Assembly (NCBI GenBank): GCA_035506275.1
Contig: DATJPT010000019.1
Coordinates: forward strand, 1-64,000
Direction: 5' to 3'
Source of the DNA: Bacteroidota bacterium
GTDB lineage: Bacteria > Bacteroidota > Ignavibacteria > UBA10030 > UBA8401
DNA length: 64,000 nt
The notes under the pieces were generated by a model, which saw only the letters and a list, made by a program, of their open reading frames with translations, ran no database searches and was not told the DNA's origin. Positions 53,726-63,162 of this stretch are shown one piece after another. The position numbers and the translations under genes are program-made. Position 1 is the first letter of the stretch; every line of letters begins with the position of its first letter.

Positions 53726-54937
53726 ATGATTATGAAAAATCAATACTTAGCATTCACTGTATTTACTACAGTTTTTGCACTGTTCAGTTCCTGTGCTTCC
53801 AAGCCTAAACTACCGGATAAAGTACAAAATATTGCGGAATTTGAGGAGTACATGAACAAACTAGTAGAATCAGGTACTCCTCCCGGTATGTCTTTCGTAG
53901 TGGTAAAGAACGACAGTATCATATACGGCAAAGGGTTCGGCTGGGCCGACGAACCGCGGGTAATCCATGCCACGCCGAATACTGTGTATCATTGGTGGTC
54001 ATGTACAAAAATTGCCACTGCAATTGCCATCCTCCAACTTCAGGAAAGGGGAAAGCTCTCTTTAAATGATCCGGTCCTCCGGTATCTTCCTTTCTTCGAA
54101 GTCAAGTATCCTTCCGATACCAGCAGGCAGGTAACTATCCTGAATCTCCTCAACCATACTTCAGGATTACCGGATCCGTCCGCGTTTACGTTCGTCAGCT
54201 GGGTTCACCACGACGAAGATCCTCCGGTTAATCAAGGTGATTTCATAAAGAAAGTGCTTCCGGATTATTCTAAACTGAAGTTTGAGCCGGGAGACCATTC
54301 TGAATATTCCAACATCGGCTACATGGTGTTGGGTGCCATTATTGAAAAAGTAACCGGCATGGCGTACGAAGATTACATCCGTCAAAATATTCTTCAACCG
54401 TTGGGAATGAATCACACAGATTTTCTTTACATGGAAGAAACAAAATCGGAAGAAGCAGCAGGCAGCCATCCGACTATTAATCTGATGACGCCGTTACTCT
54501 ATGTCATGGCTCCATCATATATTCGGGAAACCCATTGGAGCCATCTCTGGATGAAACGTGTTTATACAGACCAAACCCCGCCTACCGGTCTTATTGGGTC
54601 GGCGACAGACGCAGGCAGATTGGTCGCTGCATATCTGAATGGCGGAGAACTCGATGGCCGACGTATTCTTTCGCAGGAGTCAATGGCAACAATGACGTAT
54701 CGATGGCAAGTAAGTTCAAAGAATGATGATTCGCTGAATTACCGCAGGCAGGGAATCGGTTGGCAAATCTATGGACAATCCGGGAGACGGGTCCTCACGC
54801 ATGACGGTGGCGGTCCAGGCTTTAGTACGAAAATTCAATTGTATCCGGATGAACATCTTGGGTTTGTTCTATTCACAAATGACGTTACATCCGATACTTG
54901 GCAAATAGTGAAGCTCGCGGGTACCGTCAAATGGTAA
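53726..54937 (+). CDS. Serine hydrolase of the class C beta-lactamase fold (lipoprotein)
   Basis: 403 residues. Lipobox FSSC (Cys23) anchors it in the envelope. Catalytic residues of the beta-lactamase/DD-peptidase superfamily are SCTK (Ser92, Lys95), YSN (Tyr194, Asn196), and HDGGGPG in place of KTG. Such proteins include esterases, peptidases and lactamases; resistance activity cannot be claimed. It is separated from the Msr cluster by structured DNA. Confidence 0.88.
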   Translation: MIMKNQYLAFTVFTTVFALFSSCASKPKLPDKVQNIAEFEEYMNKLVESGTPPGMSFVVVKNDSIIYGKGFGWADEPRVIHATPNTVYHWWSCTKIATAIAILQLQERGKLSLNDPVLRYLPFFEVKYPSDTSRQVTILNLLNHTSGLPDPSAFTFVSWVHHDEDPPVNQGDFIKKVLPDYSKLKFEPGDHSEYSNIGYMVLGAIIEKVTGMAYEDYIRQNILQPLGMNHTDFLYMEETKSEEAAGSHPTINLMTPLLYVMAPSYIRETHWSHLWMKRVYTDQTPPTGLIGSATDAGRLVAAYLNGGELDGRRILSQESMATMTYRWQVSSKNDDSLNYRRQGIGWQIYGQSGRRVLTHDGGGPGFSTKIQLYPDEHLGFVLFTNDVTSDTWQIVKLAGTVKW

Positions 54938-55352
54938 GATGAACATGTGAAGACTCAGCTGATCCGCCGGTTGGCTCTCCTGACAGCACATCAACAATTT
55001 CTACCGTTTTCGTCCTTAACCTTTTCAGAAGAAAATTGTTAAGGGAAAGAAGTTCTCCGCAGTGCGTCGTAGTAGAGTCGCAAATTGAATGTTCTCTGAC
55101 GTAAAGACTACCAATGCACCGAGCGCCGGGAGATTCTCTGCAGTTGATCCTACATGCGCGATGTCGATCGGCTGCGAATGATGGTGCTTGCACAAGACTG
55201 GCACATCCGAGGTGGGAAAAGATTGGACGGCGGGAGAATATTACGATCCTGGTAAATCAATCTCGTAGTCCGATCAATAGAAACTGAAGTCGATATTTGA
55301 ATCGAGGTCTTCAGTTTTAGCAGGCTTCCGCCTAATCACCCATCCAGCTGTA
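54938..55352. other. Intergenic region between convergent genes
   Basis: No gene is visible. An AAACTGAAG/CTTCAGTTT hairpin at 55281-55317 might end transcription of either neighbour. Confidence 0.45.
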
Positions 55353-55751
55353 CTATATTCTTCCTGCTTTCAGGATTATGTCAAAGGACTGATCACTTGA
55401 CAGGAGAGCGACAAATTGTGTTTTCGTAAAATACCCGTCAGCCGGTACCATCCCAACGCCATCCTGGATGTATTCAATTGAGAGACCGGAGAGGATATAA
55501 ACAAGAGTTGACGCATCAATCGATTTGATAAAACGGAGCGTCACGAGTCCGTTCATGCCGGTCATCCCGATGTCCAAAAGAACCAGATTTGGCTTAAACC
55601 GTTTTACCTTTTGAAGACATTCTTTGCCGGATCGTGCAGTTTCAACAAGGAAGTTATCGTCCTTTGAATTCAGGGCTGAAGAAAGAAGTTTGAGAAAGGT
55701 CTTGTCATCATCAACAATTAATATTTTGTACTGCTCGCGAACGTTTGTCAT
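55353..55751 (-). CDS. Stand-alone response-regulator receiver protein
   Basis: 132 residues forming a single CheY-like domain. The acidic pocket is DDD (Asp14-16), the phosphorylation site Asp60 (LLDIGMTG), Ser88 and Lys110 (YFTKTQF). No output domain. No histidine kinase is nearby, so its partner is unknown. Confidence 0.9.
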   Translation of the reverse strand: MTNVREQYKILIVDDDKTFLKLLSSALNSKDDNFLVETARSGKECLQKVKRFKPNLVLLDIGMTGMNGLVTLRFIKSIDASTLVYILSGLSIEYIQDGVGMVPADGYFTKTQFVALLSSDQSFDIILKAGRI

Positions 55752-56029
55752 AATGTCCTTAGTTTGTCGTTGATCTTACTATTATCGCTTCGCGACGGTA
55801 AGGCAATATAGTTTATTCCAGGACATCTAGAAGGTATTCAAGGATGTAGAGAATTTGCGTGGTGTGAATCACATACGCTCATCACCATTGTAATCGTATT
55901 CTTTATCATTAACAAGGATTACTTTGATTCTTGAATTCTCCTTTTCAGGGAGGGCAGTTATAACGCAAAAGTCCCAGACTTGCGTCCGGACCTTCCACGA
56001 GGACAATCAGGATACGGGCCGTGTAAGCT

Positions 56030-56302
56030 TCACACTCCCCGATTTTCCCGCGTCACGATGAGCTGCCGCTTCTCTCCTTCATTATTCCACACAACCACAT
56101 CTATTCCTCTGGCCATGCCGTGCTTAAGCATGACATAGTATTTTTTCTCCAATGCCGCAAGGAATGTGCCCACGTTCCCTTGTCGAATGTCGCACTCCTG
56201 GGCGATCTTGGCCTGGCTGGGTGCGCACTCATCTTCTTTGAAATGGTATTCAATCAATCTCATAGTGTCGTCCTGCTGCTCCTTCAATGCTGGTCGTTTC
56301 AT
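56030..56302 (-). CDS. Small putative HTH DNA-binding protein
   Basis: 90 residues. CAGGAG lies 8 bases before the ATG. The central part (SQAKIAQECDIRQGNVGTFLAALEKK split around the turn) looks like a winged-helix recognition motif, and the C-terminus is beta-rich (VDVVVWNNEGEKRQLIV). No family is recognised. It may be a small regulator. Confidence 0.55.
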   Translation of the reverse strand: MKRPALKEQQDDTMRLIEYHFKEDECAPSQAKIAQECDIRQGNVGTFLAALEKKYYVMLKHGMARGIDVVVWNNEGEKRQLIVTRENRGV

Positions 56303-56766
56303 AGTTACTCCTGTTACAATATTGTAGTAACTCTAGCTGAAACTTCCATCGACTTCGAACGCGTGGAATTTCGGACAATCGATAGAGGCCTAATGCATAA
56401 AGGGAGCAGTTGCAGTAGGCACCGCATCTGTATTACAAGGTCTGAACCATGGCTTAAGGCCGAGAAACATGTGCAGATTCGAGTCCCCCTTGAGTCCTGT
56501 CCGCGCAGCGGAGAGGGCGAAACCCGCCGCTTTCTGGCGGGCCCCGCTACACGTCTGAAATGAATCGCTTTGGTGTGAAACCGAAGAGATTTTTCGTTTT
56601 TGGTCACTCTGAGATTTTCAAACACGCTTCGGGTTATGGATTTAAAATAGACATGTTCCGCAAAAGAAGATCTAATGTGGTATATTTACCTCACACAACT
56701 AGGGAAGGCGTTGCCGGAGAACAGATATCCGGCTACTGCATTCCTCGTGAATCGTAAGGAGCTCTT
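56303..56766. other. Intergenic region with adjacent GC hairpins
   Basis: Short frames here do not look coding. TCCGC/GCGGA (56500-56512) and CCCGCC/GGCGGG (56523-56541) form two neighbouring hairpins without T-runs. GGAGCTC just before 56767 holds the RBS for the glycosidase. Confidence 0.5.
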
Positions 56767-57855
56767 ATGTCACTTGCACGAGTGCTTTCGACAGTGTTTT
56801 TCCTTTTTGTGACGGTAGCGTCTTCTCCGTTGTCCCGAGCTCAAGGTAAGAATCCGCATGGCAACGTTTGGTCTCAGGAGCGCGCTTGGGCATGGCAGGC
56901 GAAGAACGGATGGATGTGTGGAGCGGATTTTGTTCCATCGACGGCGATCAACCAGCTTGAAATGTGGCAAGAAGAAACCTACGATACCACGACGATCAAC
57001 AGAGAACTCGGCTGGGCGGAAAAGATCGGAATGGGGGCGATGCGTGTCTTTCTACACCATCTTGCATGGGAAAGCGACCGTGAGGGCTTCAAGGGACGGA
57101 TAGAGAAATTCCTGGAGATCGCTTCACGTCACCATATCAAGATCATGTTCGTATTCTTCGATGATTGCTGGAACCCCGACCCGCATACCGGCCGACAGCC
57201 GAGGCCGGTCACGGGAAGACATAATTCAGGATGGGTACAGGACCCCGGCCCGCTGTTGGCGAAGGACCCCGGTCTGTGGCCCGTGCTCGAGGAGTATGTG
57301 AAGGATGTTATGAGCACCTTTGGGGCCGATGACCGCGTCCTGATCTGGGATCTCTATAACGAGCCAAACAAACCGGACGATGCATCTCTACCACTCCTCC
57401 GTAAGGTCTTTCAATGGGCAAGGGAGACCAACGCCCGGCAGCCGGTAACATCGGGGATCCACGATTGGGCATTGGTCGATTACAACAAGGTCCAGCTTGG
57501 CCAATCCGACATCATTTCGTACCACAGTTACGGCGATTCAGCCGAGCACAGATCGAGGATCGACAGTCTGAAAAAATTCAACCGCCCGATGATCTGCAGC
57601 GAGTACATGGCACGAAAATTCAACAGCACCTTTCAAACGATCCTCCCCATGCTGAAGAGGGAGAAGATCATCGCCATCAACTGGGGACTCGTCACGGGAA
57701 AGACGAACACGATGTACGCCTGGGGGGATACAACGCACAGCGACGGGTCCGAACCCGCACTCTGGTTTCACGACGTCTTCCGCAGAGATGGGAGGCCCTA
57801 CAAGCAGGAAGAAGTCGATGTCATCAGAGAGATGACGCTCGATAAAAATCCGTGA
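56767..57855 (+). CDS. Secreted GH5/GH2-like TIM-barrel glycosidase
   Basis: 362 residues with a signal peptide (FFLFVTVASSPLSRAQ). A TIM barrel has the acid/base Glu199 in WDLYNEPN and the nucleophile Glu279 in MICSEYM, the clan GH-A arrangement. Relatives are annotated as beta-xylanase or mannanase-like. It has no T9SS tail, so it is probably periplasmic. It probably degrades plant or algal polysaccharide together with neighbours at 61-64 kb. Confidence 0.85.
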   Translation: MSLARVLSTVFFLFVTVASSPLSRAQGKNPHGNVWSQERAWAWQAKNGWMCGADFVPSTAINQLEMWQEETYDTTTINRELGWAEKIGMGAMRVFLHHLAWESDREGFKGRIEKFLEIASRHHIKIMFVFFDDCWNPDPHTGRQPRPVTGRHNSGWVQDPGPLLAKDPGLWPVLEEYVKDVMSTFGADDRVLIWDLYNEPNKPDDASLPLLRKVFQWARETNARQPVTSGIHDWALVDYNKVQLGQSDIISYHSYGDSAEHRSRIDSLKKFNRPMICSEYMARKFNSTFQTILPMLKREKIIAINWGLVTGKTNTMYAWGDTTHSDGSEPALWFHDVFRRDGRPYKQEEVDVIREMTLDKNP

Positions 57856-57945
57856 AGGGATCGCCAGAATTTTTCTTTCCGGTCATGCGTCCGCCCGGCA
57901 GAGCCGACCGTCGTCACGAGGCCTGCAGTTGGGCGAATGTGATGG

Positions 57946-59565
57946 TCACTCAGCGGCGACAATCTTCTCCGAGTGTCCGCGTTTTTTCGTCCGCAGGAAC
58001 AGAATAGGAATGATCGCCGTCATTGTGACCAACGCTGCAATGTAAAAATCGTCGTCAACCGCGCGAATAAACGACTGGGTTTCAATGTGAGAAGCGATCA
58101 GCGCAGAAGCCCGCATGCTCGCGAGTGAATGGCTTGTCGGCAGGGCCGTCATGCTGAAGCGCGTCAAATTGCCCGTGACGACACGGTAAATATCGGACTG
58201 CGGACAAACAACCTGACCGTATGTCGCCATGTGATAGATCGTCCGCCGGAGCAGGAGCGTGCTCATGAATGCGATGCCAAAACTTCCGCCTAGTTGCCGG
58301 ATGATATTGAACATGCCCGAGGCTTGTCCGATCTTATGTTTTGGAATATTCGAAAGGGCCGCCGTCGACAGAGGGGTGAACATGAATCCCATTCCTAAAC
58401 CGCGGATGTAAAGGGGAAGCATAATTTGCTGATGTTCGGAATAAAGAGACAGCCCACAGTTGAGAAACAAGCTGATTGTCAGCAAAACGATCCCGACGGC
58501 TGATGGAATGCGCGGATCGACTCTGTCAGACAGGATCCCGGAAATGGGGGCCGTAATTGCCTGAAGAATTCCGACAGGGAGAAACAATGCCCCCGCTTGA
58601 AATGCGGTGTACCCCAAGGATTGCTGCAAGTACAACGGAAGCAGAAATGTACTTCCGAACATCCCGACGCCGAAGATGAAAAGGATGCCGTTGGCAAAGC
58701 TAAAATTAATATCCTTGAATAAAGTCAGGTCGACAAGAGGATGTGCAACGACCAATTCCGTGACAAAGAAAACCATGAGCGAAAAAACTGCAACGACAAA
58801 ACATGAAACGATAAAGGGAGAAGTCCATCCGCCGGTATTCCACGCCGCATTGCCGTCGGTCAGAGCCAGAAGAAGGGCGCAAAGGAATGTGGACATTGAC
58901 GTGAACCCGAGAACATCGAACGATCGTGTCTGCTCTGTCTTATACTCCCGCTGAACGACAAACGTGGCGAATAAACCGACACACCCGACCGGCAGGTTGA
59001 TATTGAAGATGGCGTTCCAGTTAATGTTGTCGACCAGGTATCCGCCAATCAAAGGGCCTAATGAAACGGACGCGGCCGCGGCAATGGCCCAGAATCCCAG
59101 CGCCACGCCCCGCTGTTGAGGGGGAAATTCGCGCGTCACAATGGCCATCCCGGTCGGCATAATCAATCCTGCGCCGATTCCCTGAATAACCCTGAACGCG
59201 ATAAGAACATTTTCATTCCACGCGAGGCCGCACAAAAAGGATCCAACGGTGAAGAGTGCGAGAGCGGAAAAATATGTCCTCTTGTATCCAAAGTGATCGG
59301 CGATCCATCCGGACGTGGGCAGCATGACCGCCATGACCAGCATGTATGCAGTGACGACCCACTCTACTTTGTCGACGGTAATTCCAAACGATGCCATGAT
59401 TTTAGGCAACGATACATTGACGATCGTAGAATCGAGAACCGCCATGAACGTACCGATCATAACATTCGCTAAGACCCACCATCGGTATGAGTCATGTTCG
59501 TGATGTAATGACGGAACCCTTTTGACAAAGTCGTGCCTTATCCGATGAGTGTGACGGAAGACCAT
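57946..59565 (-). CDS. DHA2-type MFS multidrug exporter
   Basis: A 539-residue EmrB/QacA-like transporter with about 14 hydrophobic helices. Signature VLDSTIVNVSLPKI in TM1 and WVVTAYML and GWIADHFGYKRTY for motif A. The N-terminus is His/Arg-rich (HTHRIRHD), so the true start may lie further in. It expels drugs or metabolites using protons. No EmrA partner is adjacent. Confidence 0.92.
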   Translation of the reverse strand: MVFRHTHRIRHDFVKRVPSLHHEHDSYRWWVLANVMIGTFMAVLDSTIVNVSLPKIMASFGITVDKVEWVVTAYMLVMAVMLPTSGWIADHFGYKRTYFSALALFTVGSFLCGLAWNENVLIAFRVIQGIGAGLIMPTGMAIVTREFPPQQRGVALGFWAIAAAASVSLGPLIGGYLVDNINWNAIFNINLPVGCVGLFATFVVQREYKTEQTRSFDVLGFTSMSTFLCALLLALTDGNAAWNTGGWTSPFIVSCFVVAVFSLMVFFVTELVVAHPLVDLTLFKDINFSFANGILFIFGVGMFGSTFLLPLYLQQSLGYTAFQAGALFLPVGILQAITAPISGILSDRVDPRIPSAVGIVLLTISLFLNCGLSLYSEHQQIMLPLYIRGLGMGFMFTPLSTAALSNIPKHKIGQASGMFNIIRQLGGSFGIAFMSTLLLRRTIYHMATYGQVVCPQSDIYRVVTGNLTRFSMTALPTSHSLASMRASALIASHIETQSFIRAVDDDFYIAALVTMTAIIPILFLRTKKRGHSEKIVAAE

Positions 59566-60355
59566 AGGTTCATTCCCGTTTTAAGATTCTAGAGTGTCAT
59601 CGTTAAGAAGATTTCGAAGGCCCGTGAAGCAGACTGAGGTAATTGAGGCGGACGAAAGGAGTCGTTCGAAGTGAAGGGCTCACCATCCAACGCAGAATGG
59701 CACAGGTGCTGCCTCAACGTCTGCGGGGCTCAAAGACTTCTTAGATGAAAATGCGGGGGCCAGCCTTTGCGGCAGGAGAGTGAATTTCCGCCCGCCCGAT
59801 GACGAGGGATGATGGGGGGAAGCCAAGGCTGTATCAAATTTTGCGCGATGCCTCGATACATCCTTTTGCGATGAACCAGAGCGCGTCTGTGAGAATGTGG
59901 CCGCGTGCGGCCGGAACAGAAATATGTAAGAAAATGAGATTGAGATTCCGGAGTGTCTTTCCGTCTTCCTGGAGTTCAGAATCGCGCTGAGGCAAGGCTA
60001 TAGTTCCTTCGCTATCCATTGCAGAAACTGGCGCATCGGAGATTTCCCCCCTTGATCCAACGTCGTACAAATATCGGCTGAATCGGGAAAAATGTCAACT
60101 AGCGAATAGCGGTTCGGTGTTTGCCTCGATGACGGTCGAGTCCGTGAGGCATTCCGTCAACACGCTTCCCTCGCAGGGTTCTTCCGTTAAGGTATTGATT
60201 ATCCTTCCATTCTTCGTTATCATCTTGATAGTCGCCCGCCGGGTTCGATAATGAAGGCGGAGGATCTTTCGTGTGAAAGCCTTCGGATTCGCTTGAGCGA
60301 TGAGGAAGGTTTTTTTGTTTGTTCATTGATGTTCTTAAAAGGAAGGAATACGGCA
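59566..60355. other. 790-bp intergenic region without a recognised gene
   Basis: Short open frames in both strands do not look coding. The last 20 bp carry AAAGGAAGGAA, a strong RBS for the bacterioferritin gene. Confidence 0.5.
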
Positions 60356-60820
60356 ATGAAAGGGAACGAAAAATTAATCGGCATTCTCAACGATTTGCTG
60401 GCAGACGAGTTGACCGCTATCAGCCAGTATATGCTTCATTCGGAAATGTGTGACAACTGGGGGTTCGAAAAACTTCACAAAGAGATCGAGCACCAGGCGA
60501 AAGAAGAAATGCAGCACGCCGAATGGCTCATCGGTCGTCTCTTGTTCCTGGAGGGGATGCCCACGCTGTCGAAGCTTCATCAGATCCGCGTCGGTAAGAA
60601 TGTCCCGGAGATCATCGGCAACGATGAAGAGGCGGAACTGGGAGCGATTCGCGCGTACAATGCAGCGATCAATGCCGCCGGTGAGGCAGGCGATGGATCG
60701 ACGGCCGATCTTCTCACAACCATCCTCAAGATGGAAGAAGCGCACTATGACTGGGGCCGAAAACAGAGAGGGCAGATCGAGCAGCTCGGCCTGCCAAACT
60801 ACTTAACGAATCAAGCGTAA
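60356..60820 (+). CDS. bfr: Bacterioferritin
   Basis: 154 residues, starting after AAGGAAGGAA; the longer frame has no family match. Diiron ligands Glu18, Glu51 and His54, and Met52 at the position of the haem ligand, are present; length is normal. It stores iron and detoxifies Fe(II)/peroxide in a 24-mer shell. It stands alone. Confidence 0.95.
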   Translation: MKGNEKLIGILNDLLADELTAISQYMLHSEMCDNWGFEKLHKEIEHQAKEEMQHAEWLIGRLLFLEGMPTLSKLHQIRVGKNVPEIIGNDEEAELGAIRAYNAAINAAGEAGDGSTADLLTTILKMEEAHYDWGRKQRGQIEQLGLPNYLTNQA

Positions 60821-61091
60821 GCAGATGCCGCTTGTGCATCCCCCTTCCGGCAATTATGTCCCATTACCCTGAGTTCCCACCGAAGGGCTGAAGTAGGATC
60901 CACGACAATGCATTTCCGTTACGGCAGAATCTGCCTTCTAAAAGACCGGCGGGTTTCAGGGCAGTATGATCGTGGATTCTCAGGAACGAACGCCCTGGCC
61001 AACCAGCGGATACCTCGCTTGACACACGACACGGTGAAGCGACCGTGCTGTTCCACACATTTGAATTTCTTTCGAAAGGTCCAAAACTATC

Positions 61092-62597
61092 ATGCATGGT
61101 AAAATTCCTTTCCTTGTTGTCATTTTATTCTTCGCCAGCTTCGTCTCGGTCGCCGGCAATGCTTCGCCCCTTACCTTCACCGCAGTTTCGAGCAGCGTGT
61201 TCATAGCGACATTGGACCACTCTTTCCATCTGAATTATGGCTGCAAGTATCCGATCACATTTCAGATGACAATTCCGGCCGGCGCTGAAAAGTTGCAGGC
61301 GAGGCGAAAATATTCGGGCGGCGATGACTGGACAACTCTCGCAGAAAAAACCTCGCGGGATACATTTAATGCCGTCGAAGCGGTCCGCTTCGATTACGGC
61401 AATACTATTGCTTACGTCTCGGCCGCTTTTTCGGAGCTGAGCGATTCCTTGCTTATTCAAATCGCCGATTCGCTCTCGAACCCGGTGGTTTTCCATTTTG
61501 ATGGGATCAGCAAGTACTACGACAACAGAAACGCGGTGGTCACCGTGAGCGCAGACGATTGGTCCGATTGGGTTGTAGAGGATGGGCGATTTCCTACACT
61601 CATAGACATTTTCCGCTCGTACAATCTCTACGTCACTGTCGGCGTCATTACTTCGGGCGATTATACCACGCGCAACACGTGGGGGATTCTGCAGCAGCAA
61701 TTGGATTCCGGATTTGTCGAAGCTGCGTCTCACAGCAGGACTCATCCAGCGACGCCGTATTCCGACCCTGTGGGTGAGGTCGTCGGCTCCTCCCAGGACA
61801 TTAAAAATGCTCTTCAATTGCCTCCGCTTTTTGCTCTGAAGACGACCCCGTACGTTTACACATGGATTGCTCCGTACGGTGATTATGACTCAACGGTCGA
61901 TTCGTTGAGCGGGGTCGCCGGATATCTTGCAGAGAGACTGTATGCCAATTTGGATACGACGAATCCGCGCGAATATGTGTACGGAGATTCTGCCCTGAGC
62001 GCGTGGGATCCAAATCGTAGTCACTTTAAGCCGTTCTTTCCAACGGTAGAACTCGGCGCCCCTTCTTGGGGAGGAGGAGATACCAGCCTGCCGTCGCTCA
62101 ACGGGCTGTTCGATTCTGTCGTTGCCAAGGGGGACATCTATCACTGCATGTGGCATCCGCAGGTGCTCTACAGCGACCGGGACCTGTCATACCTTCGCTC
62201 GCATCTTAGCTATATCAGCAACCGGAACAACATCTGGTATGTCAATCTCGGGCATCTTTATCTTTACAGCCTGATGCAGGAATCGACGAGCCCTGTTATA
62301 ACCGCCGTCGCGAAGCCTCAGATGATCCCCCAAACGCTGCAATTGTCCCAAAATTATCCGAACCCATTCAATCCATCAACGGTCATTGAGTTTACGGTTC
62401 CGAACGGCGGCCATGCGTCGTTAAAGATCTTCAATGCACTTGGACAGGAGGTCGCAACGCTTTTTGACGGGTTCGCACCTGCGGGAATTCGTCATCAAAT
62501 CACGTTCGACGCATCGCGCTTTGCAAGCGGGATGTATTTTTCCCGGCTGGAGTTTGGCGGGCAAATGCAATTTAAAAAGATGGTTCTGTTGAAATAG
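61092..62597 (+). CDS. NodB-like polysaccharide deacetylase with T9SS sorting domain
   Basis: 501 residues. Signal peptide (ILFFASFVSVAG), an N-terminal beta domain, then a NodB-homology fold: VTVSADDW (motif 1 Asp-Asp), ASHSRTHP (motif 2 His-x3-His-like) and WIAPYGDYD (motif 3). The T9SS tail has NYPNPFNPST and LGQEVATLFDG. It likely removes acetyl groups from extracellular polysaccharide; the motif spacing is unusual, so activity is inferred. Confidence 0.83.
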   Translation: MHGKIPFLVVILFFASFVSVAGNASPLTFTAVSSSVFIATLDHSFHLNYGCKYPITFQMTIPAGAEKLQARRKYSGGDDWTTLAEKTSRDTFNAVEAVRFDYGNTIAYVSAAFSELSDSLLIQIADSLSNPVVFHFDGISKYYDNRNAVVTVSADDWSDWVVEDGRFPTLIDIFRSYNLYVTVGVITSGDYTTRNTWGILQQQLDSGFVEAASHSRTHPATPYSDPVGEVVGSSQDIKNALQLPPLFALKTTPYVYTWIAPYGDYDSTVDSLSGVAGYLAERLYANLDTTNPREYVYGDSALSAWDPNRSHFKPFFPTVELGAPSWGGGDTSLPSLNGLFDSVVAKGDIYHCMWHPQVLYSDRDLSYLRSHLSYISNRNNIWYVNLGHLYLYSLMQESTSPVITAVAKPQMIPQTLQLSQNYPNPFNPSTVIEFTVPNGGHASLKIFNALGQEVATLFDGFAPAGIRHQITFDASRFASGMYFSRLEFGGQMQFKKMVLLK

Positions 62598-63162
62598 CAT
62601 TGGATCTGATGTACACCGGATTTAGCTGCTCAAATTCGGCATTCGCAGGTCAGAGAAGAATGTCTGACCTGCGCAAGCCGATGTGCGGACGTCCTTCGGG
62701 GCCGCTCACGCTTGACGATGATAAAAGCTTCCATTACATTGGCAATCGAACCTGAGCGTGCTTTCTCGCCAGAGAGAGAATCTTTGAAGTAACAATTTCT
62801 AGAAGCTATCTTAAAAATAGTCCCCATGCACAATGTGCATGCAAATGTCATCCTGAGCGAGTCCGCTTTTCAGGACGAGTCGAAGGATCCATGGCACTGT
62901 GCCAGCGAGGAAGTTCAAAGCGGCATTGACATGGATTCTCCCGAAGGGGTGCTTTCAGGACCCACTCCGTCCCGGTATGGCGGGACTCCATTCAGAATGA
63001 CAATGTTCAGGCTGGGATCCTTAAGAATGACGTTATGAGGAATTGTTGGGAGAGCTGCTAGAATCTTTTAGAACAAGGTGCGGAGCGGTACAGCTTGAGA
63101 ATTTCCCATGTCCAAAAATTCTCGGATGTGGGACGGTAACACCATCACAAAGTGAGCCTATT
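62598..63162. repeat. Intergenic region with REP-like segment
   Basis: From 62847 to about 63035 there is repeat-like DNA: TCCTGAGCGAGT at 62851-62862, a TCC/GGA hairpin, CGAAGGA at 62881-62887, TCTCCCGAAGGG at 62937-62948 and ATTCAGAATGAC at 62990-63001. These words also occur in the gaps at 13.3 and 21.0 kb. No real gene. Confidence 0.55.

Noticed and set aside
56560..56757. 65-residue plus-strand frame before the GH5-like gene
   Set aside because: No RBS, no domain, and it overlaps the structured region; not supported.
59834..60070. 78-residue minus-strand frame in the gap before bfr
   Set aside because: No RBS and no recognisable domain; could be a gene remnant but nothing supports it.
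62826..63038. 70-residue plus-strand frame
   Set aside because: It lies entirely in repeat-like intergenic DNA and has no RBS or conserved motif.
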